Below are positions 1 to 9,547 of a stretch of DNA of 49,036 nt, piece after piece. Origin of the DNA: Anaerolineae bacterium (GTDB lineage Bacteria; Chloroflexota; Anaerolineae; 4572-78; J111); the NCBI GenBank assembly GCA_016926805.1, contig JAFGNV010000129.1:1-49036 (forward strand), written 5' to 3'. The notes under the pieces were generated by a model. The model ran no database searches, had not been told where the DNA came from, and was given only the letters and a program-made list of their open reading frames with translations. Position 1 is the stretch's first letter. Every line of letters begins with the position of its first letter. The position numbers and the translations under genes were made by a program.

Positions 1-1
1 G

Positions 2-394
2 ACGCTGACAATCTTCCTGGGCTCTATTGGGGCCATCAGTTTATTGGTCGGCGGCATCGGCATTATGAACATTATGCTGGTTTCAGTGACGGAACGCACC
101 CGAGAGATTGGCTTGCGCAAAGCCGTGGGCGCGCACGATAGCGACATCCTGTTGCAATTTCTGGTCGAAGCCCTGATGCTCTGTTTTTTGGGCGGTCTCA
201 TTGGGGTGGGGCTGGCTTATGGCCTGGCGACTTTGTTGGGGCAAGTTCCCACATTTACCTTTAACGTTCTCATTCAGCCGGACTCCCTGGTTTTGGCCCT
301 GGGCTTTAGCTTGTTGGCCGGTCTGATCTTTGGCATCTATCCGGCCATGCGGGCCACTCAACTCGACCCCATTGAAGCGTTAAGAACGGAATAA
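2..394 (+). CDS. MacB-type ABC transporter permease, C-terminal part (cut by window start)
   Basis: This is the last 130 residues of a FtsX/MacB-type membrane permease; the frame is open from base 2, so the gene begins outside the window. The visible part starts inside a membrane helix ([20 protein letters not shown]). It contains the family signature around [14 protein letters not shown], where the cytoplasmic loop contacts the ATPase, and then two more hydrophobic helices with the usual ending near [16 protein letters not shown]. MacB-type permeases export peptides, drugs or lipoproteins together with an ATPase and a HlyD-type adaptor. The next gene downstream encodes such an adaptor, which fits. 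The ATPase should lie upstream, out of view. The substrate cannot be deduced. Confidence 0.9.
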   Translation, partial: TLTIFLGSIGAISLLVGGIGIMNIMLVSVTERTREIGLRKAVGAHDSDILLQFLVEALMLCFLGGLIGVGLAYGLATLLGQVPTFTFNVLIQPDSLVLALGFSLLAGLIFGIYPAMRATQLDPIEALRTE

Positions 395-399
395 TAATG

Positions 400-478
400 A
401 ATTGTGAATAGCTAATGATTAATTCTTAATGAGCTTGTTCGTTCACAATCGGCAATTCACAATTGACAATTCACAATT
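400..478. repeat. AATTCACAATT-type intergenic repeats
   Basis: The 102-bp gap between the permease and adaptor genes holds two direct copies of CAATTCACAATT (453-464 and 467-478) and one inverted copy, AATTGTGAAT (400-409). The inverted copy could pair with either direct copy. The gap is AT-rich in a GC-rich neighbourhood. Short repeats of this kind often sit between genes. No function can be assigned, though a folded mRNA between the two cistrons is possible. Confidence 0.55.
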
Positions 479-496
479 AGTTTTGGAGAAAAAACG

Positions 497-2092
497 ATGA
501 ATAAAAAGAAATGGATCTGGATTTCCCTGGCGGTCATTGCCGTCTTAATTGGCGTGGGTTACTTTTTGGGCCCCAATTTGCTCTCGATGACAAGTGGCGC
601 CAATGCGCAAGGTGTTCAACCTGAGGCGCCTGATCTGCCAACGACCATCATCCGGCCCGCTACAGACAACGCGCAAGTAGACGCGGCCGGCAACATCGAG
701 GTCGTGAGTCAATATTCGGCCATGCTGCGCGTGGCCGGCATTGTCACCGAAGTTCCCGTGGAAGTGGGCGACGAGGTTGCCATCGGCGACCTGCTGGTGG
801 CTATGGACACCGTTGATTTGGAGCGCGCAGTCAAGCGGGCCGAGTTGACTCTGGCCTCTGCCCAGGCGCAGTTAGACGAATTGCTTGAGGCAGCCGACCC
901 GGTTGATATTGCCTCGGCCCAGGCCAGCCTGAACTCGGCCCGGGAAGACCTGGCCGAAGTGCAGGCCGGCCCCAGTGCCGAGGAATTGGCCGCCGCCGAA
1001 GCAACCCTGGCCGCGGCCCAAGAACGCTACCAGGAATTGGTGGATGGCGTAAGTGAAGAGGAACTAATCCAGCTAGGAGTCGAATTGCAGAAAATGACCC
1101 TGGCTTTACAAAACGCCCAGGATGACTATAACCGGGTTGCTTACAAAGGTGATGTCGGTGCGTCCGCCCAAGCCACGGCTTTGCAGGAGGCCACGTTTGA
1201 TTACGAAGCAGCCAAAGCGGCCTACGAAGAAGCTACTAAACCGGCTTCTGAGGCCGATTTGCAAGAGGCCCTGAGCAGCATCCAAGATGCCAAACACCAA
1301 CTGGACACCCTACGCAACCAGCCCACCGAAGCTGAGTTAGCTTCAGCCGAGGCTCAGGTGGCCAGCGCCGAGGCCCAACTGGCCGACTTACTCGACGGGG
1401 CCAGCGAGTCGGAACTGCAAACAGCAAAAATAAACGTGGCCGAAGCCCAACTTGACCTGGAAGAAGCCCAGGAGGACCTGGCCCGAGCCAGACTGCTGTC
1501 GCCGATTGACGGAACCGTGTTGGCCGTGGACGTTGAAGAAGGCCAAAAGGTCACCTCCGACTCCCTCAATGCTGTCACTCTGACCGACTTGACGGAATTG
1601 GAACTGAACGTAATTGTGGCCGAAGTTGACATTCCCAAAGTTCGGGTAGACCAGCGGGTCGAAATTTCTCTTGATGCGCTGCCGGGCCGGACCTTTAACG
1701 GTACGGTCAGCCAGATTGTGCCGGTGAGCGAATCTGATAGCGGGGTGGTCAACTACCCGGTTACCATTCGGTTAGACGAGGAGAACCTGGAGGGTGTATT
1801 GCCCGGCATGACGGCCGTTGCTACCATTATTGACGACACTGTGGAACCCGGCTGGTTAGTACCAACCACCTCCGTCCAGGAGTTTGAGGGCGAGAATTAT
1901 GTGATGGTGGTGCGGGATGGGCAGCGACAGCGGGTCCAGGTGACAACCGGCGAACTGCAAGGCGAGTGGATGGTGGTGCAATCGCCCGATCTAAAAGCCG
2001 GTGACGAGGTGGTAGGCCAGGTAACTTCATTCCTCGACGAGGATGAGGGCATGCCGCGTGGCTTTATGATGGGTGGTGGGCCGCCGCGCTAA
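497..2092 (+). CDS. HlyD/MacA-type efflux adaptor (membrane fusion protein)
   Basis: A 531-residue adaptor subunit for an ABC exporter. A single membrane anchor lies at about residues 7-28, followed by a short proline-rich linker. The first half of a biotinyl-lipoyl-like domain follows (about 75-110, ending near VAMDTVDLERAVKRAE). A very long Ala/Glu/Gln-rich coiled-coil hairpin spans about 110-330 and contains several related blocks such as ASAEAQLADLLDGAS. The second lipoyl half is marked by ARLLSPIDGTVLAV, and beta-barrel and membrane-proximal domains complete the protein. The extended hairpin is longer than in classic MacA. The gene follows the MacB-like permease by about 100 bp and has a good ribosome site (TTTTGGAGAA), so the two probably form one export system. 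What it exports is unknown. Confidence 0.9.
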   Translation: MNKKKWIWISLAVIAVLIGVGYFLGPNLLSMTSGANAQGVQPEAPDLPTTIIRPATDNAQVDAAGNIEVVSQYSAMLRVAGIVTEVPVEVGDEVAIGDLLVAMDTVDLERAVKRAELTLASAQAQLDELLEAADPVDIASAQASLNSAREDLAEVQAGPSAEELAAAEATLAAAQERYQELVDGVSEEELIQLGVELQKMTLALQNAQDDYNRVAYKGDVGASAQATALQEATFDYEAAKAAYEEATKPASEADLQEALSSIQDAKHQLDTLRNQPTEAELASAEAQVASAEAQLADLLDGASESELQTAKINVAEAQLDLEEAQEDLARARLLSPIDGTVLAVDVEEGQKVTSDSLNAVTLTDLTELELNVIVAEVDIPKVRVDQRVEISLDALPGRTFNGTVSQIVPVSESDSGVVNYPVTIRLDEENLEGVLPGMTAVATIIDDTVEPGWLVPTTSVQEFEGENYVMVVRDGQRQRVQVTTGELQGEWMVVQSPDLKAGDEVVGQVTSFLDEDEGMPRGFMMGGGPPR

Positions 2093-2106
2093 GGGGCCGT
2101 TGAGTA

Positions 2107-3537
2107 ATGGAGATGAATCAGATGAATTCGAATAACATATTGGTAAATTCACTAAAATGGACAACTGGCTATCTGTGGCCGGCAATGTTGCTGCTGCTAA
2201 TGCTCATCACCGTTTTTGTGCCCAAGGCGGCAGCCCAGGGTGATGACAGCCCAACTTTGACTGTCATTACTCCGGTCTTGAGCGTGCGCACCGGCCCCGG
2301 GATGACCAACGAGGTGATTGATTACCTGTGGCAAGACGAACAGGTTAGCGTGACCGGCTACGATGCTCCCAGCGGCTGGTGGCAGGTGGAATTATCCGAC
2401 GGCAAGTCTGGTTGGGTCAGCGGCCGGCCGTACGATGTTTCTGTGACGGGTGATACAGCCAAATTTGTGGAGTCAACAGCTACGTCAACAGAACCCGCTG
2501 GTAACAAGGCACAACTCACAGGGGGTAATTCACAATCAGGCACCATCGTTTTCCAAACCGCCAGCGGGGGCCCCATCTATGCAATTAACCCCGATGGCAC
2601 CAACCTGCGTTATCTGACCACCGGCATGGACCCGGCTATTTCACCCGATGGGCAATGGGTGGCCTTTACCCGCTGGGAAAGCGACGGCCACGGCAGCAAG
2701 GGTAGTTTGTGGGTGATTAATGTGGACGGCACTGGCGAGCGAGTTGTATTGAACGACGTACGCCAGCCTAAATCACCCACCTGGTCGTCCGACGGCAGCC
2801 AGATTGCTCTCAACTATGTAACCGGTGGACGGTTTGCCCCGAAACACCAATGCAGTGACCGCCCCCCTAACGAACCCCTCATGGCCGATGAAGATGGGGA
2901 CTATTTTGAGATAAGAAGGGATGTGGATGAGGATGGCAAAATGAAGATGGAAATCTGTTACATCCTGCTGCCTCGTCCCTATTGGGGATTACAAATGGTT
3001 AATGCGACAACCGGCGAGTTTCAAGATTTGGCCAGTGACAAGTTCTCGTATGCGCCCACCTGGAATCCGGTAAATGAGTGGCAACTGGTCTACAACGGCG
3101 AGCAAGGATTGGTGAGCCTGGACATGAACCAAGATACTCGTTGGCTGGTTACCGAAGATTTTAACGACTACGCGCCGGTATTCTCGCCGGATGGTAGCAA
3201 AATCGCCGTGAGTTATTGGCAAAATGATCATTGGGAAGTCCACGTGATGAATGCGGATGGCAGTGGCCGTCAACGGCTTACCGAAACGTCAATCATTACC
3301 CTGGTAGAACAGCAACTCCAGGGTGAACAACCCCATTCGTTCAACAACGCTGCCCCGGCATGGTCGCCGGATGGTACACAAATTGCCTTTCTCACCGACC
3401 GTACCGGCCAGTGGGAAATCTTGGTCATGAACGCCGATGGCAGTAACCAACACCCGCTCCTGGACTCGGCGGCGCAGGCTCAACTTGGTTTGCAATACCA
3501 CGGTGTTAACGAACGGATGTTGAGCTGGGGGCCATGA
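2107..3537 (+). CDS. SH3b domain plus TolB-like beta-propeller secreted protein
   Basis: A 476-residue exported protein. A signal peptide/anchor (about residues 17-44) ends near PKAAAQG. A bacterial SH3 domain follows at about 50-115 (VLSVRTGPGMTNEVIDYLW to GWVSGRPY), of the kind that often binds cell-wall material. The rest is a TolB/PD40 propeller whose blades repeat the pattern SPDG..(I/W)AF...W..D....I..MNADGS, seen near residues 175, 230, 355 and 420. The start at 2107 has an AAGGGG site, but ATGs at 2113 and 2122 are also possible. It begins 14 bp after the adaptor gene and is probably co-transcribed with it. PD40 repeats are structural, so a catalytic role is not indicated; a cell-surface binding role is inferred. 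Confidence 0.85.
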   Translation: MEMNQMNSNNILVNSLKWTTGYLWPAMLLLLMLITVFVPKAAAQGDDSPTLTVITPVLSVRTGPGMTNEVIDYLWQDEQVSVTGYDAPSGWWQVELSDGKSGWVSGRPYDVSVTGDTAKFVESTATSTEPAGNKAQLTGGNSQSGTIVFQTASGGPIYAINPDGTNLRYLTTGMDPAISPDGQWVAFTRWESDGHGSKGSLWVINVDGTGERVVLNDVRQPKSPTWSSDGSQIALNYVTGGRFAPKHQCSDRPPNEPLMADEDGDYFEIRRDVDEDGKMKMEICYILLPRPYWGLQMVNATTGEFQDLASDKFSYAPTWNPVNEWQLVYNGEQGLVSLDMNQDTRWLVTEDFNDYAPVFSPDGSKIAVSYWQNDHWEVHVMNADGSGRQRLTETSIITLVEQQLQGEQPHSFNNAAPAWSPDGTQIAFLTDRTGQWEILVMNADGSNQHPLLDSAAQAQLGLQYHGVNERMLSWGP

Positions 3538-3549
3538 TGAGGTTATGGC

Positions 3550-3774
3550 ATGCCCCATAAGCCTACCAATTATCGCCAGACCCGTCACAAACAGGATCGA
3601 TTTCTACTCATCCTGGTGGTCGCTGTATTGGTGGGAATTGGCACCGGGCTGATCTACCTCATTTGGGGGTTTCAGGATGCCATCGCCGGGCTGGCGTGTT
3701 TGTTGCCCGGCGCTGCCATCATTGTGGGGTTGTGGTTCCTGCTGAGTCTCATCGAAAAATGGGTTAAAGAATAG
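3550..3774 (+). CDS. small two-helix membrane protein, unknown function
   Basis: A 74-residue protein with a basic, hydrophilic N-terminus (about 1-16) and two hydrophobic helices (about 20-40 and 46-66) joined by a short loop, giving a hairpin in the membrane. It starts 12 bp after the SH3-TolB gene stop, preceded by GATGAGG, so it looks like the last cistron of the export operon. No family is recognised. The AT-rich 145-bp gap that follows (3775-3919) holds no gene; a weak imperfect inverted repeat near 3801-3832 might end the transcript. Confidence 0.6.
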   Translation: MPHKPTNYRQTRHKQDRFLLILVVAVLVGIGTGLIYLIWGFQDAIAGLACLLPGAAIIVGLWFLLSLIEKWVKE

Positions 3775-3919
3775 TTGACAATCAACGGCATAAAATAATG
3801 AGAGGGGCGGTTATCAAGCTGCCTCTTTCCGCTTTTAAAGGGACTAATCACGTTATTCTCATAATCTTCTCAGGTTTTTCTCGGTTAATTTTAATCTGGC
3901 CGGGGTAAACTAAACACCG

Positions 3920-4903
3920 ATGCTGCAAAAACTTAATGAGGAGGATGGCAAATCAAGCCGAAAGAACAAGCCGAAAGAAATAGAAATGATCAAAAAAATA
4001 GTTACTGTCATTGCCGTGATTTTAATTATTGCTGTGAGTGTAGTCGCTTACTTGTTTCTGAAGTCACCTGAGGAGGCCAGCGGTCCCATTGAGGCCATTC
4101 CTCTCCCGGTGAACGCCACCCCGACCGTGGAGCAAATCAATTTTGCTACTGAAACAGTCGCGTCCACTACTGAGGCCGAATCTGAGATAAAAACCGATCT
4201 AAAAACAGACCCGATGGTAGACACCGGGACGCCGGGCAGCGACGCGGCCACAGCCCCCGATCCTGTCGCAGAGTTTGAACCTGATGCCGAAACAAATACA
4301 GTGACCGATGCCCCAACAGAAGAGGTAGTCGCAAAAACAGAGGCAACAACGCCGGATGAAACCACCCCGGTTATTTTTGAAATCGCTCCCGCCGAATCCG
4401 AAGCCCGCTTTTATATCAACGAAGTGCTACGAGGTACCCCCATAACCGTTGTCGGGGTTACGGACCAGATTGCCGGACAATTTGCCCTCAATCCCGATAA
4501 TCTGACCAAGACTCAGGTGGGGGTCATTCAGGTGAATGCCCGCACGCTGACTACAGATAATCAATTTCGGAACCGGGCCATCAAAAATCGGATTTTGCTG
4601 ACGGACGATTACGAGTTTATCACCTTCAGCCCAACGGAATTGAGTGGTTTGCCGACAACCGGGGCGATAGGTGAAACTTACACCTTTCAGGTGGCGGGTG
4701 AACTTACCATCACGGATGTGGCCCGCCCCACTACGTTTGAGATTACCGCCACCGCCATTTCAGACTCGCGCATCAAGGCGACCGCAACCACAGCGTTCCT
4801 CTATACCGATTTTGCGTTGTTCATCCCCGATGCACCAGCGGTGGATACCGTTGATGATGAGGTTCGGCTGGAAATTGAATTTGTGGCCGAAGCCGTTGAA
4901 TAA
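3920..4903 (+). CDS. membrane-anchored YceI-domain protein
   Basis: A 327-residue protein with an N-terminal membrane anchor (IVTVIAVILIIAVSVVAYLFL), a low-complexity Thr/Glu/Asp/Pro-rich linker of about 90 residues and a C-terminal YceI-like domain (about 150-325). The domain shows the family pattern: SEARFYINEVLRG at the start, then DNQFRNRAIKNRILLTDDYEFITF and a late VRLEIEFVAEA strand. YceI folds are lipocalin-like barrels that bind isoprenoid-type lipids. Here the barrel would sit outside the membrane on a flexible stalk. The start is uncertain: an ATG at 3986 would begin directly at MIKKIVTV, while 3920 adds a 22-residue charged cytoplasmic tail. Confidence 0.8.
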   Translation: MLQKLNEEDGKSSRKNKPKEIEMIKKIVTVIAVILIIAVSVVAYLFLKSPEEASGPIEAIPLPVNATPTVEQINFATETVASTTEAESEIKTDLKTDPMVDTGTPGSDAATAPDPVAEFEPDAETNTVTDAPTEEVVAKTEATTPDETTPVIFEIAPAESEARFYINEVLRGTPITVVGVTDQIAGQFALNPDNLTKTQVGVIQVNARTLTTDNQFRNRAIKNRILLTDDYEFITFSPTELSGLPTTGAIGETYTFQVAGELTITDVARPTTFEITATAISDSRIKATATTAFLYTDFALFIPDAPAVDTVDDEVRLEIEFVAEAVE

Positions 4904-4936
4904 TCAGGTGTTATATAGTTGTCCAGATAATGTTTT

Positions 4937-4969
4937 GGGTAGCGACAGAACAATGTCCTGTCGCTACCC
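4937..4969. repeat. perfect 12-bp inverted repeat (hairpin)
   Basis: GGGTAGCGACAG (4937-4948) and CTGTCGCTACCC (4958-4969) are exact inverted copies around a 9-base loop. The hairpin lies 33 bp after the YceI gene stop. No clean T-run follows directly, although AT-rich sequence (AAAATTTTT) comes about 12 bp later. It may act as a terminator or mRNA-end stabiliser, or be a copy of a dispersed palindromic repeat. Confidence 0.55.
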
Positions 4970-5078
4970 GGCAAAAATCCAAAATTTTTCCTGAATGTCT
5001 ACAGAAAGTACAAAACCACCCCAAAAGTGACACCCTCGGAAACTTGGAGTATCATAGGGCAAACCAAAATAGGAACCT

Positions 5079-6218
5079 ATGATGACTCTGCTTATCGGCC
5101 TTGATGCCAGCCGGGCGGCCCGCGCCCACCGTACCGGCACCGAAACCTACTCGCTGGAACTCATCAAGGCTCTGGCCGGGCTGGCTTCATCTCAACGCCG
5201 TCTGCGTTTCTACACGCCTCACCCGCCCCAATATCCGGAGTGGCCCGACTCACCCCACGTGGAAACTCGCGTTATTCCCTGGCCCAGAATGTGGACCCAT
5301 TTGCGCCTGGCCGCAGAATTGCGCTGGCATCCACCAGACGTGCTGTTTGTGCCGGCGCACGTCTTGCCCCTATACTGCCCTGTTCCGGCGGTGGTCACCG
5401 TTCACGATCTGGGTTATCGCTACTATCCCGAGACCCATCGCCCGTTTGACCGCTGGTATCTGGATTGGACCACCCGCCGCCACACAAAGATGGCCCGGCA
5501 CATCATTGCCGACTCCCTGACCACCAAACAGGATTTGATTGACTTTTATGGCGCCGATCCCGACCGAATTGAGGTGGTTTACCTGGGCCAGGATGAACAT
5601 CTAATCCCGGTCACCGACCTTCAGAAAATTGCTCGAACCAAAACCAAGTACCATATTGACGGGGATTATCTGCTCTACCTGGGCACACTCCATCCGCGTA
5701 AAAATTTGGTGCGGTTAGTAGAGGCTTTTAATACTGTCACAAACCTGCCTGGTCTTGCGGGCTTGTCAGATTTGAAATTGGTGATTGCCGGGAAAAAGGG
5801 CTGGCTGTATAATGCCATTTTTGAGCGGGTACAACAATTGGGACTAACCGGCCGGGTTGTTTTTCCCGGCTACGTAGAAAATGAAGACAAATCGGCGTTG
5901 TTATCAGGCGCGCTGGCTTACGTATTCCCTTCACTATACGAAGGCTTCGGCCTGCCGGTATTGGAGGCCATGACCTGCGGCACGCCAGTGTTGACCAGCA
6001 ATATTTCATCCCTGCCAGAAGTGGCCGGAGAGTCAGCTTTGTTGGTTGACCCGCGCCACACCTCGGCTATCGCCGATGGGTTGTTACAACTGGTGACCAA
6101 TGCCAACCTCCGCCAGCAGCTCGTCGAACAGGGCTATCGGCAGGTTCAGAAGTTTTCGTGGAAAAAGGCAGCAGCACAGGTTTGGGAGATATTGGCGCAG
6201 GCCGCTGTGAGTTATTGA
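5079..6218 (+). CDS. glycosyltransferase family 4 (GT-B fold)
   Basis: A 379-residue retaining glycosyltransferase. The N-terminal acceptor domain starts LLIGLDASRAARAHRTGTE, a typical GT4 opening with a Gly-containing loop. The C-terminal nucleotide-sugar domain has the linker YLLYLGTLHPRKNLVRLVEAF (about 202-222). The E-x7-E signature lies at about 288-296 (EGFGLPVLE), followed by TSNISSLPEVAGESALLVDP. Start ATG 5079 follows AGGAAC. The next gene, a WecG/TagA-type transferase, begins two bases after the stop, so the pair probably extends one lipid-linked glycan. The sugar and acceptor cannot be told from sequence. Confidence 0.9.
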   Translation: MMTLLIGLDASRAARAHRTGTETYSLELIKALAGLASSQRRLRFYTPHPPQYPEWPDSPHVETRVIPWPRMWTHLRLAAELRWHPPDVLFVPAHVLPLYCPVPAVVTVHDLGYRYYPETHRPFDRWYLDWTTRRHTKMARHIIADSLTTKQDLIDFYGADPDRIEVVYLGQDEHLIPVTDLQKIARTKTKYHIDGDYLLYLGTLHPRKNLVRLVEAFNTVTNLPGLAGLSDLKLVIAGKKGWLYNAIFERVQQLGLTGRVVFPGYVENEDKSALLSGALAYVFPSLYEGFGLPVLEAMTCGTPVLTSNISSLPEVAGESALLVDPRHTSAIADGLLQLVTNANLRQQLVEQGYRQVQKFSWKKAAAQVWEILAQAAVSY

Positions 6219-6220
6219 TA

Positions 6221-6994
6221 ATGCCATCCATTCCACCCACCGCAACTATTCTTGGGGTTAAAGTCCATGCCTTGACCCAGGCCCACACCCTGGCTCTGAT
6301 TGAAGACTTCATCACCAACGGCCAGCCGCACCAACTGGCCACGGTCAACCCGGAATTTGTGGTTGAGGCGCAGCACGATGCGGAATTCCGGCGTATCATC
6401 AACCAGGCGGCGCTGGCCTTGCCCGACGGCATCGGGTTGCTCATGGCGGCCCGTTTTTTGTCCACAACGCCCCTGCCGGAACGGGTCCCCGGCTCCGACC
6501 TGGTAGAGCAATTGGCCGGGTTGTCCCACCAAAAAGGCTATCGCATTTATTTTCTCGGCGCGAGAGAAGGCGTCGCCGAGAAAGCCATTACCAATCTCAA
6601 AATCCGCTATCCAAGATTACAGGTAGCGGGCCATTACGCCGGTTCGCCTGCCCTCGAAGAGAACGAAGCCATTATCCGGCGTATTCTGCCCACCCGCCCC
6701 GACATTCTGCTGGTGGCCTATGGCGCGCCTAAACAAGACAAATGGATTGCCCGCAACCTTGACCAACTACAAATCCCCGTGTGCCTCGGCGTGGGCGGCT
6801 CGTTTGATTTTATTGCTGGAATTACTAAACGCGCGCCGCAATGGGTACAACACATGCACCTGGAGTGGCTGCACCGTCTCATTATGCAGCCCTGGCGTTG
6901 GCGGCGTATTTGGAACGCCGTGCCGCGATTCAGTTGGCTGATCTTTTGGAGTAGATTCAAGAACTCTAACACGAATCTAATAGTAATCTATTAA
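6221..6994 (+). CDS. WecG/TagA/CpsF family glycosyltransferase (GT26)
   Basis: A 257-residue transferase of the GT26 family, which adds N-acetyl-mannosamine(-uronate) or glucose-type residues to lipid-linked glycans. Family marks in order: TVNPEFVVEA, the substrate-site segment LALPDGIGLLMAARFL, the RVPGSDLVEQL motif, YFLGAREGVAEKA, LLVAYGAPKQDKWIARN, GVGGSFDFIAG and the C-terminal RAPQWVQHMHLEWLHRL with a basic tail (QPWRWRRIW) that contacts the membrane. The frame is open from 6158, but ATG 6221 directly follows the upstream GT4 stop (6216-6218) and begins a normal family N-terminus. Coupled translation with GT4 is likely. Confidence 0.9.
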   Translation: MPSIPPTATILGVKVHALTQAHTLALIEDFITNGQPHQLATVNPEFVVEAQHDAEFRRIINQAALALPDGIGLLMAARFLSTTPLPERVPGSDLVEQLAGLSHQKGYRIYFLGAREGVAEKAITNLKIRYPRLQVAGHYAGSPALEENEAIIRRILPTRPDILLVAYGAPKQDKWIARNLDQLQIPVCLGVGGSFDFIAGITKRAPQWVQHMHLEWLHRLIMQPWRWRRIWNAVPRFSWLIFWSRFKNSNTNLIVIY

Positions 6995-7002
6995 AAACTG
7001 GG

Positions 7003-7008
7003 TATAAT
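7003..7008 (+). promoter_or_regulatory. putative -10 element for clpC
   Basis: A perfect TATAAT lies 8 bp after the WecG stop and 34 bp before the clpC start. No good TTGACA is present 17 bp upstream, only AT-rich sequence, so the promoter call is tentative. It suggests clpC is transcribed independently of the glycosyltransferase pair. No CIRCE or CtsR-like operator was noticed in the short leader. Confidence 0.4.
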
Positions 7009-7041
7009 GACTTTATCTATATTGATTGAGGTAAATCCATA

Positions 7042-9534
7042 ATGATGCGTTTTGATCGATTCACCGAGCGGGCCCAGGATGCGGCCATGCGCGCCTATGA
7101 GATTTTGCAGCGGTATCAACATACCCAAGCCGATACCGAGCACTTTTTCCTGGCCCTGCTGGAGCAACCAAACGGGTTGGTGCCGGAGATATTTGAAAAA
7201 TTGAAAATTGAACCGGAAATGCTGATGGATCGGCTGGATAAAGTTCTGTCAGCCTCGCCCAAAGTAGGCGGGGCGGTCAATATTGCCGTAGGCCAGGTCT
7301 ACATCACCCCTCGCCTGAAACGAGTGCTGGATAGAGCGCAAGAAGAAGCCAAGAATATGCAGGATGAGTACATTGCCACCGAGCATCTCTTGCTGGCTAT
7401 TTGTGAGGAAAAGAATACACCCAGCGCCCGGATTTTGCAGGAAGTGGGAATAAACAAAGCCAGAATTGCTGATGTCATCGAAGAACTCCGTGGTGGGCAA
7501 AAGGTCACCACGCCACAAGCCGAAAAGCGTTATCGCACCCTGGAAAAATACAGTCGCGACTTGACGGCGATGGCCCTGGAAGACAAACTGGACCCGGTGA
7601 TTGGCCGCGATAATGAGATTCTGCGGCTCATCCAGGTACTCTCACGGCGGACCAAAAACAATCCGGTGCTCATCGGCGAGGCGGGAGTAGGTAAAACCGC
7701 TATTGTTGAGGGACTGGCTCAAAAAATTGCCGACGACGATGTGCCCGAAATTTTGATGAGCAAAAAAGTAGTCAGTCTGGACCTCGGCGCGATGATTGCC
7801 GGCTCGCGGTTTAGAGGCGAATTTGAAGAACGCCTCAAAAATGCCCTGGAGGAAATCCAGAAGGCCGGGGGCGAAATCATCCTCTTTATCGACGAGTTGC
7901 ACACCGTGGTGGGGGCCGGCGCGGCCCAGGGCGCGGTTGACGCCAGCAATATGATGAAGCCGCCGCTGTCTCGGGGCGAATTGCGCTGCATTGGCGCCAC
8001 CACGCTGGACGAGTTCCGCAAGTACATTGAAAAAGACCCGGCCCTGGAGCGTCGCTTTGCGCCCGTGTTTGTCGAGGAGCCAACCGTGGAAGAGACCATT
8101 GAGATGCTGCGGGGTCTCAAACATCGATATGAAGAACATCACAATATCACCTACACCGACGAGTCTCTGAAGGCGGCCGCACGTCTGTCGCATCGTTACG
8201 TGTCGGACCGGCATTTGCCCGACAAGGCCATCGACCTGATTGACGAGGCGGCCAGCAAGCTGCGCATCGCCATCTACTCGATGCCGGACGACCTGAAGAG
8301 TAAAAAGAAAAAACTCAACAAGTTGCAAGGCGAAGAGAATGAAGCCGGAAATAAGCAGGAATGGGAACACGCGGCCGAAATCAAAGCAGAGCGACTGCGT
8401 CTGGAAGAGGAGTTTGAGCAAGAATACGAAACCTGGCGGCAAGAGAAGAACCTGGATGAAGTGGTCGACGTGAAGGATATTGCCGAAGTGGTCTCAAGTT
8501 GGACCGGCATTCCCTTAACCGATATGCTCCAAACCGAAGCCGAGAAGCTGCTGCGAATGGAGGAGGCGTTGCACGAGCGCATTATTGGTCAGGATGAGGC
8601 CATCAACGCCATTAGCGACGCCATTCGCCGGGCGCGCTCCGGTTTAAAAGACCCGCGCCGCCCCAGCGGCAGTTTTCTCTTTCTGGGGAGTTCTGGCGTG
8701 GGCAAAACCGAGTTGGCCAAGGCCCTGGCCTGGTTTCTCTTTGACGACGAAGATGCACTGTTACGCATTGATATGAGCGAGTACCGCGAGGGTCACACCG
8801 TCAGCCGCCTCTTTGGGGCGCCGCCGGGCTACGTGGGTTACGACGAGGGCGGCCAATTGACCGAATCGGTGCGACGCCGGCCCTACCAGGTGGTGTTGTT
8901 TGACGAAATTGAAAAGGCCCATCCCGATGTGTGGAATGCGCTGTTGCAAATTTTGGAAGAGGGTCGTCTGACCGACGGTCACGGCCATAACGTTGATTTT
9001 ACCAACACCGTGGTAATTATGACCAGTAACGTGGGCACGGCCTTTGGGGCCAAAGGCGGCACCTTGGGCTTTCGCCAAACCGGCGACCAGGGCACCTTTG
9101 ACGACGCCCGGCTCAAGGGTGACATCCAGGATGCCCTACGCCAGCACTTCCGCCCCGAGTTCCTGAACCGGATCGACGAAATCATTATCTTCCATACTTT
9201 AACCAAGGAACAGGTTACCCAAATTGTCGATTTGCAGATGAAGGAAATTGCCGGGCGATTGGGCGAGCACGGTATCACCATTGAACTGACCGACCCCGCC
9301 CGCGTCTGGCTGGCCGACCAAGGTTACGACCCGGCCTTTGGCGCCCGCCCGCTGCGCCGCACCCTGCAAAAGCAGGTCGAATCCCCGCTGTCGGTCAAAC
9401 TCCTGCGCGGTGAATTCAAATCTGGCGATACGGTGATTGTTGACTACAACGAAGATGAGGGGTTGATGTTTATCCGAAAAGAGGAATTGGTAGTAGAAGT
9501 GCCCGCCAATGAAAAGGTCAGAGCAAGTAATTGA
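7042..9534 (+). CDS. clpC: ATP-dependent Clp protease ATP-binding subunit ClpC
   Basis: An 830-residue class-I Hsp100 unfoldase. It has a double Clp-N domain (about 1-145; [15 protein letters not shown], then [12 protein letters not shown]). The first AAA+ module carries Walker A GEAGVGKT near 213, Walker B LFIDELHT and the [17 protein letters not shown] pore region. A short UVR-like middle segment lies at about 430-465 ([20 protein letters not shown]). The second AAA+ module carries Walker [10 protein letters not shown] near 551 and [12 protein letters not shown]. The short middle segment, rather than the long ClpB coiled coil, identifies ClpC. The loop TLGFRQTG resembles the hydrophobic-GF loop that docks on ClpP, so it probably feeds a ClpP protease, which is not in the window. 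ATG 7042 is followed at once by a second ATG. Confidence 0.93.
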   Translation: MMRFDRFTERAQDAAMRAYEILQRYQHTQADTEHFFLALLEQPNGLVPEIFEKLKIEPEMLMDRLDKVLSASPKVGGAVNIAVGQVYITPRLKRVLDRAQEEAKNMQDEYIATEHLLLAICEEKNTPSARILQEVGINKARIADVIEELRGGQKVTTPQAEKRYRTLEKYSRDLTAMALEDKLDPVIGRDNEILRLIQVLSRRTKNNPVLIGEAGVGKTAIVEGLAQKIADDDVPEILMSKKVVSLDLGAMIAGSRFRGEFEERLKNALEEIQKAGGEIILFIDELHTVVGAGAAQGAVDASNMMKPPLSRGELRCIGATTLDEFRKYIEKDPALERRFAPVFVEEPTVEETIEMLRGLKHRYEEHHNITYTDESLKAAARLSHRYVSDRHLPDKAIDLIDEAASKLRIAIYSMPDDLKSKKKKLNKLQGEENEAGNKQEWEHAAEIKAERLRLEEEFEQEYETWRQEKNLDEVVDVKDIAEVVSSWTGIPLTDMLQTEAEKLLRMEEALHERIIGQDEAINAISDAIRRARSGLKDPRRPSGSFLFLGSSGVGKTELAKALAWFLFDDEDALLRIDMSEYREGHTVSRLFGAPPGYVGYDEGGQLTESVRRRPYQVVLFDEIEKAHPDVWNALLQILEEGRLTDGHGHNVDFTNTVVIMTSNVGTAFGAKGGTLGFRQTGDQGTFDDARLKGDIQDALRQHFRPEFLNRIDEIIIFHTLTKEQVTQIVDLQMKEIAGRLGEHGITIELTDPARVWLADQGYDPAFGARPLRRTLQKQVESPLSVKLLRGEFKSGDTVIVDYNEDEGLMFIRKEELVVEVPANEKVRASN

Positions 9535-9547
9535 AGTTAAAAACAAA

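Noticed and set aside
6158..6220. Upstream extension of the WecG-like protein into the GT4 gene
   Set aside because: ATG 6221, two bases after the GT4 stop, gives the normal family N-terminus; the extension is just the overlapping GT4 reading.
7642..8442. Long - strand frame (266 codons) opposite clpC
   Set aside because: It lies wholly inside the conserved AAA+ coding sequence on the other strand and shows no domain; it is a by-product of GC-rich codon use.
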